From NCBI GenBank assembly GCA_024400915.1, contig JAKSLX010000004.1:124001-188000 (forward strand): a DNA stretch of 64,000 bases. Direction: 5' to 3'. The notes beneath the pieces were generated by a model. The model was given only the letters and a program-made list of their open reading frames with translations. It had not been told where the DNA came from and searched no databases. The translations under genes were made by a program, and so were the position numbers. Position 1 is the first letter of the stretch. Every line of letters begins with the position of its first letter. Positions 34,222 through 41,721 of the stretch are shown piece by piece. The stretch comes from Treponema sp. GTDB lineage: Bacteria; Spirochaetota; Spirochaetia; Treponematales; Treponemataceae.

Positions 34222-35805
34222 TTATGCAAGCTTAAAGAAGCGTGCACTGTCCACGAATTCTGTAGGAACCTTCATTGTCACTACAGCTGTCTTATCCATT
34301 GCAGGAAGCACCTTTACATCAATGATTTCTGCATCACAAACGACTGATCCACCACGGCTCAAAGCCTTACCCTTGTCTCCAACCTTAAGCATTGGAAGGA
34401 ACTCGTAAGGGAATGCAACGCTTGAATATCCCGGTTCAAAATCCTTGTGAACAAGGAAGATTGCCTGACCGGAACAGGTTGCAACACACAATCCACAGCC
34501 TACACACTTCTTTGAAACATCGATTGCAGGAATCTTTGTGATGTTTGATCCGACCATGATGCAGCCGAACTTACATGCTTCCTGACATGGGTTACAAGGA
34601 ATGTTCTGTGTACATTCGATTACAGGATGTATTCCTTCCTTCTCGTAATTTGCAGCAGGGAATGCCTTGATTTCTTCATCAGTTACAAATCCCTTTGCAA
34701 GAAGATTCTTTGAAATCGGATACCCTTCATCTGTTGTTACCCAGTCATTGCGTCCCTTGTTCTTTGGAGCAAACATACCCTGGCGAAGTTCACCAAGAGC
34801 TGCCTGGAATCCGTGATACTTTGTGTTGAACTGGTCAGCGTCAATGTAGCCTGCCTTCATACAGATATGGCTTGCAACATTCTTACCCTGAATCATGGCA
34901 GAAGAAGCTTCTTCAATACCTGCAACATCACCGGCACAGTAGATTCCCTTAACAGTTGTTTCTCCGTGTTCATCACAGAGGGCAACATTACCGCCCTTAG
35001 AAGGAATAAGATCCATCTTACACGTTGCATTGCTTGCCAGCTGACTCATTGGAGTAAGACCAACGGCAATACAGATTGTATCTACTTCAAGTTCCTTTTC
35101 TGTTCCAGGAATTGGCTGGAAGCGGTTGTCAACTTCAGCGATGACTGCAGACTTAACCCTGTCGCCACCCTTTGCTTCGATTACTGTATGTGACAAATAG
35201 AATGGAACGCCTGTACGTGCCACCTTTGAAGCATGTACACCGTAACCACCTACACGAGGAGCTGCATCAATTACTGCAACAACTTCACATCCTGCCTGCA
35301 AAAGCTGGAAGCTTACAACAAGACCAACGTTTCCTGATCCTACCATAAGCACCTTGCTTCCCGGCTGAACTCCCTGAAGGTTCATCATTGCCTGAGCAGC
35401 TCCTGCACCGATTACACCCGGTGTGTCCCATCCCTTGAACGGAATCATATTTTCTGCTGCACCTGTAGCAATGATGATGTAGTCACCCTTGTAGTGGTGA
35501 ACAGTTCCGTCCATCTTTACAGTTACTTCTTTATTTTCATAAATGCCCATTACTGTGGCATTCAGTTCTACTCTTACACCAAGATCGGTTGCTTCCTTTA
35601 ACAAAGCTTCACCGATTTTAAATCCGCGTTCCTTAGCGTGATGTTCCTTTGATCCAAAGAACTTGTGAATCTGCTTAAAAAGCTGACCACCTGGACGAGC
35701 GTTTTCATCAAAAACGATTACGTCCATTCCGTTCTTTTTAGCTTCAATTGCGGCACTCAAACCTGCCGGGCCTGCTCCGATTACGATTAATTCATGTCTT
35801 TTCAT
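34222..35805 (-). CDS. FAD/NAD(P) oxidoreductase with two [4Fe-4S] motifs (HcnB-like subunit)
   Basis: 527 residues. The N-terminal pyridine-nucleotide-disulfide-oxidoreductase domain begins VIGAGPAGLSAAIEAKKNG, has a second dinucleotide fold VLMVGSGNVGLVVS and ends with the FAD motif GIYCAGDVAGIEEAS. After about residue 395 comes a ferredoxin-like insert with CTQNIPCNPCQEACKFGC and CVGCGLCVATC (two [4Fe-4S] motifs), then a 75-residue tail. HcnB-type proteins usually lack the dicluster ferredoxin part. The ATG at 35805 has GGGAGG and overlaps the upstream stop (ATGA); 43 upstream codons were dropped. Confidence 0.87.
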   Translation of the reverse strand: MKRHELIVIGAGPAGLSAAIEAKKNGMDVIVFDENARPGGQLFKQIHKFFGSKEHHAKERGFKIGEALLKEATDLGVRVELNATVMGIYENKEVTVKMDGTVHHYKGDYIIIATGAAENMIPFKGWDTPGVIGAGAAQAMMNLQGVQPGSKVLMVGSGNVGLVVSFQLLQAGCEVVAVIDAAPRVGGYGVHASKVARTGVPFYLSHTVIEAKGGDRVKSAVIAEVDNRFQPIPGTEKELEVDTICIAVGLTPMSQLASNATCKMDLIPSKGGNVALCDEHGETTVKGIYCAGDVAGIEEASSAMIQGKNVASHICMKAGYIDADQFNTKYHGFQAALGELRQGMFAPKNKGRNDWVTTDEGYPISKNLLAKGFVTDEEIKAFPAANYEKEGIHPVIECTQNIPCNPCQEACKFGCIMVGSNITKIPAIDVSKKCVGCGLCVATCSGQAIFLVHKDFEPGYSSVAFPYEFLPMLKVGDKGKALSRGGSVVCDAEIIDVKVLPAMDKTAVVTMKVPTEFVDSARFFKLA

Positions 35806-36128
35806 TGAGCTGCCTCCCACTGTTCCTTTGTCTGAACTCCATACTGAGTCTGAACAGTCATACCTTCTGTCAAAGGTGTTATACATGTGCGGACATTTGG
35901 CTGTCCGTTTACTATCATTACACAGTCCGTGCATCTTCCAATTGCACAGAAGATTCCTCTTGGCTTGTGATTTTTTGATGTATATCTATGAATCATTACA
36001 CCAGCCGCCTTGAGTGCTGCTGCTATAGATTCACCTTCACAACCGGTGTAATCTTTTCCATCGAATGTAAAGTGAACCTCTCTACCTTTTTCATAAGTTC
36101 CTAAAATAGGATGTTCTTCAATTCTCAT
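35802..36128 (-). CDS. 2Fe-2S ferredoxin-like subunit (HcnA / SoxA N-terminal type)
   Basis: 108 residues with a plant-type [2Fe-2S] pattern: GCEGESIAAAL...GIFCAIGRCTDCVMIVNGQPNVRTC. The long Cys spacing (CxGxxxxxxx then CxIGRCxxC) is that of the Fer2_4 domain in HcnA and in the alpha subunit of sarcosine and hydroxyproline oxidases. The start chosen (MRIEEHP) has GAGGTC eight bases upstream; a GTG five codons earlier is possible. Its stop overlaps the next ATG. Confidence 0.85.
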   Translation of the reverse strand: MRIEEHPILGTYEKGREVHFTFDGKDYTGCEGESIAAALKAAGVMIHRYTSKNHKPRGIFCAIGRCTDCVMIVNGQPNVRTCITPLTEGMTVQTQYGVQTKEQWEAAQ

Positions 36129-36147
36129 TTCTTTTGACCTCACTTTG

Positions 36148-36191
36148 AAAAAACTGGGAAACCATAAACATCATTGTTTTTAGTTTCCCAG
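36148..36191 (-). terminator. Intrinsic terminator after ridA, before the oxidase genes
   Basis: Reverse-strand stem CTGGGAAAC / GTTTCCCAG (36183-36191 with 36154-36162) plus six U. The ribosome site of the following 2Fe-2S gene lies only a few bases past the U-tract, so this looks like an in-operon attenuator. Confidence 0.8.
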
Positions 36192-36253
36192 GCAAGAAGT
36201 TCTATCCGAACAGCAGAACATCTTTGTAGTAGCTGTCAGAAACCAACGTTTTT

Positions 36254-36670
36254 TTATGCAGTAGCGATCTTTGCGCCTTTGATTGCCTGCATCTCAATTT
36301 CAACAAGCTGAGTTGGTCTGTTCAAAGAAGCAACTCCAATCCAAGAACAAGCTGGACGGAATTCCTTAAAGTATTCAGCATATGCTTTTGTGATGTCGTT
36401 GTTTTTTGAAACATCAGTTGTCCAGATGTTTACCTTTACAACTTCTTCACATGTGTAGCCGTTCTGTTTAAGAAGACCTACAAGTTTGTCAAAAATGTAT
36501 TTAGCCTGTGCGTAGGCATCACCTTCTCCGTAAACTGTTCCTTCTGGAGTAACTGCTGTAGTTCCAGAAACATAGGCAAAAGGTCCTGCAATAGCGATAC
36601 GTGCATAACCAGCAAAGTCTTCGTATGCAGCTCCACCGTGAACGTTTGTTCTCTTGAATTCGCAATCCAT
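36254..36670 (-). CDS. ridA: RidA family imine/enamine deaminase
   Basis: 138 residues, YjgF/YER057c/UK114 family. The conserved catalytic Arg is in FRPACSWIGVASL, with the family end VEIEMQAI(K). RidA speeds hydrolysis of reactive 2-imino acids to keto acids and ammonia, exactly the product class of the flavin oxidase encoded just downstream. Ribosome site AAGGAG. First gene of the locus; its promoter carries operator copies shared with the divergent HTH-cupin regulator. Confidence 0.92.
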   Translation of the reverse strand: MDCEFKRTNVHGGAAYEDFAGYARIAIAGPFAYVSGTTAVTPEGTVYGEGDAYAQAKYIFDKLVGLLKQNGYTCEEVVKVNIWTTDVSKNNDITKAYAEYFKEFRPACSWIGVASLNRPTQLVEIEMQAIKGAKIATA

Positions 36671-36687
36671 AGTAAATCTCCTTATGA

Positions 36688-36701
36688 TTCATATTTATGA
36701 A
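36688..36701. promoter_or_regulatory. Operator copy 1 (TTCATATTTATGAA)
   Basis: Inverted repeat TTCATA-TT-TATGAA just upstream of the ridA ribosome site, inside the predicted ridA leader. Confidence 0.65.
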
Positions 36702-36727
36702 AAACATTTAAGGTTTACCTTTAATTT

Positions 36728-36741
36728 TTCATATTTATGAA
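36728..36741. promoter_or_regulatory. Operator copy 2 (TTCATATTTATGAA)
   Basis: Identical to copy 1 and 40 bp from it. It covers the predicted ridA transcription start (about 36736), the position expected of a repressor site. Confidence 0.7.
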
Positions 36742-36742
36742 C

Positions 36743-36771
36743 TTTATAATCTTTTAAACCTTAACGGTCAA
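36743..36771 (-). promoter_or_regulatory. ridA promoter
   Basis: Reverse strand: -35 TTGACC (36766-36771), 17-bp spacer, -10 TATAAA (36743-36748). Confidence 0.7.
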
Positions 36772-36779
36772 TAGAGTTT

Positions 36780-36793
36780 TTCATATTTGTGAA
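36780..36793. promoter_or_regulatory. Operator copy 3 (TTCATATTTGTGAA)
   Basis: One base different from copies 1 and 2, 52 bp from copy 2, between the two divergent promoters. Confidence 0.6.
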
Positions 36794-36839
36794 ACTTTAC
36801 AATACGATTTGTAAAATTTTCAAAAAATTGAATAATTCT

Positions 36840-36868
36840 TTGCAAAAAAAGGCGCTGAATGTTATACT
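36840..36868 (+). promoter_or_regulatory. Promoter of the HTH-cupin regulator
   Basis: -35 TTGCAA (36840-36845), 17-bp spacer, -10 TATACT (36863-36868), the same hexamers and spacing as the ilvD promoter. The start is about 36875, directly at the AGAGGA ribosome site. Confidence 0.65.
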
Positions 36869-36885
36869 TTTTCAAGAGGATGAAA

Positions 36886-37494
36886 ATGGGAATTGGCCAG
36901 CAGTTAAAAACGTTAAGAAAATCAGGAAACATCACCCTTTCAGAAGTGGCGGAAAAAACGGAACTGTCCGTTGGTTTTTTAAGCAATCTCGAAAGGGATC
37001 AGACAAGCCCTACAATTGATGTTCTTCATAAAATCTGCAATGCATTGAACATTACACTCAATGATGTTCTGAACATTGACGGCAAGCAGGAAAAGGAAGA
37101 AGGTAATCAGAATGACAATGTTTCCCACCCGGAAGAAAACATTGTCCGTGTTGATGACCGCAGGCTTCTTTTTAAGGAAGAAAAGGGCGGCCTGAGCTAT
37201 TCTTCCATGACAAAAGGAAGAACGGACTTTAAAGTTTCCGCAATGACCATAACTGATAATGAACTGCATACTTTTTCAAAACATGACCACGACGAATTTG
37301 GAATCATAGTTTCTGGCAGTCTTGAAATGCAGATTGAAGGCAAAAGCCACTTTTTGTATCCGGGCGATTCAATTTACATCAAGGAAAACACCATGCATGC
37401 CGGAAAGAAATTTTCAAAGGAACCTTGTGTAAGTTATTGGACAAAACTCAGTACCGATCTTAACGACGTAAAAAGGAAATCTAACAACATTTAA
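36886..37494 (+). CDS. XRE-family HTH regulator with cupin sensor domain
   Basis: 202 residues. Residues 1-62 form an XRE/Cro helix-turn-helix (GQQLKTLRKSGNITLSEVAEKTELSVGFLSNLERDQTSPTID). After a charged linker, residues 105-190 form a cupin with the metal/ligand pattern HDHDEFGIIVSGSLEMQIEG and PGDSIYIKENTMHAGKKF. HTH-cupin proteins of this kind (PuuR/SutR-like) often control amine and amino-acid catabolism. It is divergent from ridA and is the obvious ligand-responsive regulator of that locus and of itself. The ATG at 36886 is chosen for AGAGGA six bases upstream. Confidence 0.88.
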   Translation: MGIGQQLKTLRKSGNITLSEVAEKTELSVGFLSNLERDQTSPTIDVLHKICNALNITLNDVLNIDGKQEKEEGNQNDNVSHPEENIVRVDDRRLLFKEEKGGLSYSSMTKGRTDFKVSAMTITDNELHTFSKHDHDEFGIIVSGSLEMQIEGKSHFLYPGDSIYIKENTMHAGKKFSKEPCVSYWTKLSTDLNDVKRKSNNI

Positions 37495-37505
37495 TAAAAA
37501 AAGTT

Positions 37506-37592
37506 GGATCGCCACGTCGCTCCGCTCCTCGCGATGACGTGGTGACAAATTACTGCAATGCTTTCGTCATTGCGAACGAAGTGAAGCAATCC
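37506..37592. repeat. Repetitive palindromic element (CGTCATTGCGA...GCAATCC type)
   Basis: Left arm 37506-37540 (GGATCGCCACGTCGC ... GATGACG) and right arm 37565-37592 (CGTCATTGCGA ... GCAATCC) are imperfect inverted copies of a REP-like motif seen scattered in many bacterial genomes. It lies between the 3' ends of the HTH-cupin and PucR-type genes. No coding potential. Confidence 0.65.
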
Positions 37593-37658
37593 ACATGCCA
37601 GTAAAACAATACAGCGCAAGCTCGTTTTCCCTGCGGTCATATACGAACCATGTAAAAA

Positions 37659-38825
37659 TTATTTTGAATTAAGAAGCTTATAACATCGAATCAGAATTGC
37701 GACTTCATCATTCATGGAATCCTCTTTATAGTTTAAGATTTCCATTGCTTTTTTTATACGATAACGAATCGTATTTGTATGCTGATAACAGTCATTACCA
37801 GTTGCATTGAAATCTCTGTTATTCTTAACAAAGGATGTCAAGGTTCTGATTAACTGAGCATCATGAGCATTATCATATTCCTCAAGTGCAGAAAATTCAT
37901 TTTTAATTTCATCACATATGATTTCATTCTGAATCAGAGGAATAATAAATTTATAGACACCGGTTTCCTTATAGGAATATATTGCATTATCTTCAATCTG
38001 ACAGACTTTTCCCGCCAGTTTTGCCTTGATTACGGATTTCTTTAAATCCACGATATCAACAGGATCTGATGAAAAACCGATGTAAAAGCTTTCCGGATCA
38101 AAATCGTTATTCCTTAAGATTTCGTTAATCATTGAAATGGGCTCAATGGAATCAGCATCTTCTGCATTAAAACTACAAACAAGGATAATATCATGACCAT
38201 TTTTTATGAAGGTCCATGATTCCATCTTTTCATCTTTTTTTGTGATATGATACATTAACTTATCAAAAAAAGTATGTACCTTGAGATTAGATGATTTTTC
38301 TCTTGAAATAAGATTTGCTACAATAATTTGATTTTTAAAATATGGATTTATCTCAAGTGCAATTTTTCGTATTCCATCACCGCTCATATTTTCTTCAAGA
38401 ATTCTGTTTAATTTTTCTTCCTGAATAATATATTGTGCACGGGTTTTCATAGATTCATTGATATTTATTATTAGGTCTTCCATGAATTCATCATGGAAAC
38501 ACATGATCGGAACATGTTCATGTTCTGCCAGTCTTATCAAGTCATCAGGAAGTTGCTGATCCTGTGACATTTTTATGGCAATACCAGAAACATGTCGCTT
38601 AATCAAAAGCTTTAGTGAATTGTTTATAAAATCCGGAGCCGTAGAAGCAAAGAAATACGACGCAAGAACAAAGTAACCGTTTCCATACCCTGAGAATTCG
38701 ATTTTACTGCTTTCATACTCAAGAATTACAACTGTCGTTACATTATTTGAAATATAATTCTTTGCCGCAAGAAGCTTAAAATTCTTAAAAAGTGTAAGGT
38801 TTAAGATATCATCAACTGCAATCAT
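37659..38825 (-). CDS. PucR-type transcriptional regulator
   Basis: 388 residues. The N-terminal 120 residues match a PucR-like ligand-binding domain (LNLTLFKNFKLLAAKN, the LPDDLIRLAEHEHVPIM block). The C-terminal helix-turn-helix has the PucR pattern LIRTLTSFVKNNRDFNATGNDCYQHTNTIRYRIKKAMEIL. PucR regulators respond to purine or amino-acid catabolism intermediates. It follows the truncated aspartoacylase-like gene after nine bases (ribosome site AGGAAC) and ends near the repeat element. Its target is unknown; the amine locus 1 kb away is possible. Confidence 0.8.
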   Translation of the reverse strand: MIAVDDILNLTLFKNFKLLAAKNYISNNVTTVVILEYESSKIEFSGYGNGYFVLASYFFASTAPDFINNSLKLLIKRHVSGIAIKMSQDQQLPDDLIRLAEHEHVPIMCFHDEFMEDLIININESMKTRAQYIIQEEKLNRILEENMSGDGIRKIALEINPYFKNQIIVANLISREKSSNLKVHTFFDKLMYHITKKDEKMESWTFIKNGHDIILVCSFNAEDADSIEPISMINEILRNNDFDPESFYIGFSSDPVDIVDLKKSVIKAKLAGKVCQIEDNAIYSYKETGVYKFIIPLIQNEIICDEIKNEFSALEEYDNAHDAQLIRTLTSFVKNNRDFNATGNDCYQHTNTIRYRIKKAMEILNYKEDSMNDEVAILIRCYKLLNSK

Positions 38826-38834
38826 ATTAAGTTC

Positions 38835-39662
38835 CTAAAATTCAACTAATTTGAAAACTGCCGTATTTGCATAAGTCAAGGGTTCATTATGAACAAAGAA
38901 AACCCGTGACTTAATCGGAGCATACAAGGTTTCCATAACTTCCCCATCATAAGTATTAATAATGTTGGCAAGCGAAGTCCCCTCTTCAACAGAATCTCCT
39001 GTCTTTACCAGAGATTCAAAAATTCCCGACTTTGCAGTCTGAACACTTACCATGTCCGTATCAACCACAACTTCCGATTCATGCTTTTTTGTTTCCTGAT
39101 ATTTTACAAATCCAAGTCCGCTGCAAAAACGCAAAACAGAAAGAACAATCTGACCTGCACTTTTAGTATCAATGCTGGAAGTCGTTGAAGAATAGAGGCT
39201 GTAGGCCTTTGTATCCCAGACCTGCCAGTTGTAGTTCAAGGTTGCCGTATCGTAAGGCCGAACAACTCTTATTACAACATAAGGCAATCCAAAAAGTTTT
39301 GCACTTTCCACATCGGAATAACCTTCATCCATAAATCTGACATGAGGAGTAAAATTTCCCGGCATATAAAAAGACGTAAACTGAATTCCATATTCAAAAT
39401 CCTTAATCGCCTTAAAAACTCCGTCTGCTATTCGCTGTGTAGTTTCTCCAAGATTGTAACCAGGGAACATTCTGTTAATATCCGTGTTGTCAATCGGCCA
39501 AAACCTTTTCTGAATATTCATCGAATAAGGATTACATGACGGAATTATAAGAATCTTATGTCCTTCAACTATTCTGCCCTCTTCTTCCAGCTGCTTGAAT
39601 TTCTTTACAAGGTTGGAACAGCAGAAAAGCTGCTGAACTTCATTTCCCCGCATGGTCCCCAC
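38835..39662 (-). CDS. Aspartoacylase/succinylglutamate desuccinylase-like protein, 5' truncated
   Basis: 275 residues from a GTG. The sequence enters the AstE/AspA (M14-like) family at its zinc-site block: GTMRGNEVQQL at the very start, then NPYSMNIQKRFWPIDNTDINRMFPGYN and a beta-rich C-terminal domain (residues 195-275). The frame stays open only 12 codons upstream of the GTG (reading SIGTKESLCIV), then hits a stop, so the normal N-terminal 15-35 residues appear lost. The usual zinc His of HGNE is Arg here. Probably a non-functional or altered remnant, fused by deletion to the ATP-grasp fragment upstream. Confidence 0.65.
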   Translation of the reverse strand: MGTMRGNEVQQLFCCSNLVKKFKQLEEEGRIVEGHKILIIPSCNPYSMNIQKRFWPIDNTDINRMFPGYNLGETTQRIADGVFKAIKDFEYGIQFTSFYMPGNFTPHVRFMDEGYSDVESAKLFGLPYVVIRVVRPYDTATLNYNWQVWDTKAYSLYSSTTSSIDTKSAGQIVLSVLRFCSGLGFVKYQETKKHESEVVVDTDMVSVQTAKSGIFESLVKTGDSVEEGTSLANIINTYDGEVMETLYAPIKSRVFFVHNEPLTYANTAVFKLVEF

Positions 39663-39906
39663 AATGCAGAGAGATTCCTTTGTCCCTATAGATGTCTTTT
39701 AAAAACAGGTTGAGAGCCATTACCCTTTGCTTCAAACCTTTTTCAAGATAAGAAAATTCGTCATGCTCGATAATACGAGGAATGGCATCAAAAGGGAAAA
39801 GCTGTTCCTTAAAAGTGTTGTTTTTGTAAATTCCAAAACGGACACCATACCTTGCGAGCAAGCCGTTTACAGTGTCTGTATGTTCCAATAAGTCCATATT
39901 ATCCAT
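39640..39906 (-). pseudogene. N-terminal fragment of a circularly permuted ATP-grasp protein (DUF404 type)
   Basis: 88 residues from an ATG with ribosome site GAGG. GVRFGIY...LFPFDAIPRIIEHDEFSYLEKGLKQRVMALNLFLKDIYRDKGI matches the N-terminus of CP_ATPgrasp proteins, normally about 470 residues. The match stops at about residue 77 and the frame closes 11 codons later, inside the start of the aspartoacylase-like gene. So about 380 residues are missing: a truncated gene. Confidence 0.7.
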
Positions 39907-39915
39907 AGGCACCTC

Positions 39916-39961
39916 AAAAAAAAAGGCGTCCTGATTCCTTTTTAAGAAAATCAGAACGCCT
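39916..39961 (-). terminator. Intrinsic terminator / leader hairpin
   Basis: Reverse-strand 13-bp stem AGGCGTTCTGATT / AATCAGGACGCCT (one G-U) followed by nine U (A-run at 39916-39924). It can terminate the hprK-ptsH-lexA-holA operon, but it also lies a few bases after the start predicted from the promoter at 39977-40005. Confidence 0.85.
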
Positions 39962-39976
39962 GTGTTCTATGAAAAA

Positions 39977-40005
39977 TATATATTTCATCGACGATAATTT
40001 GTCAA
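39977..40005 (-). promoter_or_regulatory. Strong sigma-70 promoter facing the terminator hairpin
   Basis: Reverse strand: consensus -35 TTGACA (40000-40005), 17-bp spacer, -10 TATATA (39977-39982); start near 39970. The transcript would begin with the 39916-39961 terminator. Confidence 0.65.
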
Positions 40006-40084
40006 TAAATTACAAAAAAAAACTGTGTTTTCTACAATTATGCTATCATTATTTGTATAAATTTACAAAACAAAACAGAAGATT

Positions 40085-41107
40085 TTATACTTCAACATCA
40101 TAGCTTGCAGCAAACAATCCATTCTTGATTACAATTGAATAGATACATATCGCCATTATGTTTTCATCAAGGGCAGGAGTCTCACGGATGGAACCGTCTG
40201 TGTGTGCAAGAAGAGCCAGAATGGAAGATGTAGCTCCGGCATTCCATACCTTGGCCGCCCTTGCGTACTGCTCCTGTTTTTTCTTGCCGCTGAATCCTGC
40301 GGTCTTAAGCTGCACATCTGTTGGATGAGCATTGCCTGCATGGAGGTTGTGCCATGAACGAAGCTGACGGAAGCAGTAAACAAGCCCCGCAATCAAAGCT
40401 ATAAGATATCCCGATTTTGAAGCAGCCTTGATCTTTTCAAGGATTTCCACCGATGTCTCAAAACGTTGGGCGGTACTTTTACCTGTATCAGCCATGGCAT
40501 CAAAAAGGGTAAAGGCATTTTCTTCGCGGTTATGGGAAAGAATCTTGTCCACATCATCACAGGTAACGGTATGCCCCTTTTCAAAGCAAAAGAAAAACCT
40601 TGAGCATTCGGACTTGAGGGCATCAGTATTGTTCTCTATCATGTCCAGAATCTGTTCAACAGCATCTGAAGTTACGGAAAAACCGTTCTTGCGGAAAAAG
40701 GATTCCACCCACTGGGACTTTCTGATTTCAAACATTTCCCAGAAAACCTTTTTGTGGTCCCCAGCACAGGCAGTTTCAAGTTTTTTGTCGATTCCGTTTT
40801 CATCGGAAACAAGGATAAGGGTATTTGAACTTTCAGAAGGAGACTTGGCCCAGTTTACGAGAAGTTCAACATCCGACTTTGTTTTAATTGTTTCGGCACT
40901 GCGAAGGATAATGAAAAGCGCAGGCTCAAAAAGACTAGCATTCTGAAGCTGTGCCACAAGGTCTGCAACACGAATGTCAGAAGCATAGTAACGGTATTCA
41001 GAAATGTCACCGTTTTTCTTTTTTGCCTGTTCGCGAATGTTTGCAATAGCATCATTTTTTTCACCAGCTTCAGGGCCAGTGAAAATGTAGAATTCTTTGG
41101 AAGCCAT
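40085..41107 (-). CDS. holA: DNA polymerase III delta subunit
   Basis: 340 residues, the usual length. The N-terminal block EFYIFTGPEAGEKNDAIANI precedes the clamp-loader fold, with SLFEPALFIILRSAETIK and a C-terminal collar region (LIALIAGLVYCFRQLRSWHNL). Delta opens the sliding clamp. It starts two bases after the lexA stop, last in the hprK-ptsH-lexA-holA operon. The family is divergent, so the call rests on overall pattern and size. Confidence 0.8.
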   Translation of the reverse strand: MASKEFYIFTGPEAGEKNDAIANIREQAKKKNGDISEYRYYASDIRVADLVAQLQNASLFEPALFIILRSAETIKTKSDVELLVNWAKSPSESSNTLILVSDENGIDKKLETACAGDHKKVFWEMFEIRKSQWVESFFRKNGFSVTSDAVEQILDMIENNTDALKSECSRFFFCFEKGHTVTCDDVDKILSHNREENAFTLFDAMADTGKSTAQRFETSVEILEKIKAASKSGYLIALIAGLVYCFRQLRSWHNLHAGNAHPTDVQLKTAGFSGKKKQEQYARAAKVWNAGATSSILALLAHTDGSIRETPALDENIMAICIYSIVIKNGLFAASYDVEV

Positions 41108-41109
41108 AA

Positions 41110-41721
41110 TCAGTATGTTCTTACAAGACCTACCATAATGCCTGCAATTTTTACATCGTTGGAGTATATAGGCTGAAAGTCAGGATTTTCCGGCTGAAGA
41201 CGAACTCTATCCTGCTCCTTATAGAATCTTTTGAGAGTGATTGCATTGTCAACGACAGCAACTACTATCTGACCTTCGGCTGCCATTTCCGACTGCTCGA
41301 TGATTGCAAGATCGCCTTCAAGGATACCAGCATTGATCATGCTTGCACCGCGAACATTTAGGGCAAAATAAGTTTTACCCGGTTTTACGAAAGGTTCTGC
41401 AATAGTCACATAGCCGTCAAGATTTTCTTCTGCAAGAAGAGGTTTTCCTGCGGCAATTGTCCCCAGCTTTGGAACCTTAGTAACAAATACTCTTGGTTCA
41501 GAAGAGGTTTCACCCTTGATTACGCGGAACGAACGGGAACGTTTCTGACACTGAGACAAATAGCCTTTTTTCTGACATGCAGCAATGTGATCCTGAACAG
41601 CGCGAAGGGAGATTCCAAAGTTTTCGCCGATTTCGCGGACTGTTGGAGGATAGCCGTTGTCTTCCGAAAATCTTGCAATGAATTCAAGAACTTCCTTCTG
41701 ACGGTCTGTCAAAGCTTTCAT
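41110..41721 (-). CDS. lexA: LexA repressor
   Basis: 203 residues. The N-terminal winged helix is LTDRQKEVLEFIARFSEDNGYPPTVREIGENFGISLRAVQDHI. The self-cleavage Ala-Gly is in GTIAAGKP, with catalytic Ser in RGASMINAGI and Lys in AITLKRFYK. It represses DNA-damage genes until RecA-stimulated cleavage. The ATG directly abuts the ptsH stop, and its ribosome site GAGGA lies inside ptsH, so lexA translation is coupled to HPr. From memory, T. pallidum has no lexA, which makes its presence here informative. Confidence 0.93.
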   Translation of the reverse strand: MKALTDRQKEVLEFIARFSEDNGYPPTVREIGENFGISLRAVQDHIAACQKKGYLSQCQKRSRSFRVIKGETSSEPRVFVTKVPKLGTIAAGKPLLAEENLDGYVTIAEPFVKPGKTYFALNVRGASMINAGILEGDLAIIEQSEMAAEGQIVVAVVDNAITLKRFYKEQDRVRLQPENPDFQPIYSNDVKIAGIMVGLVRTY

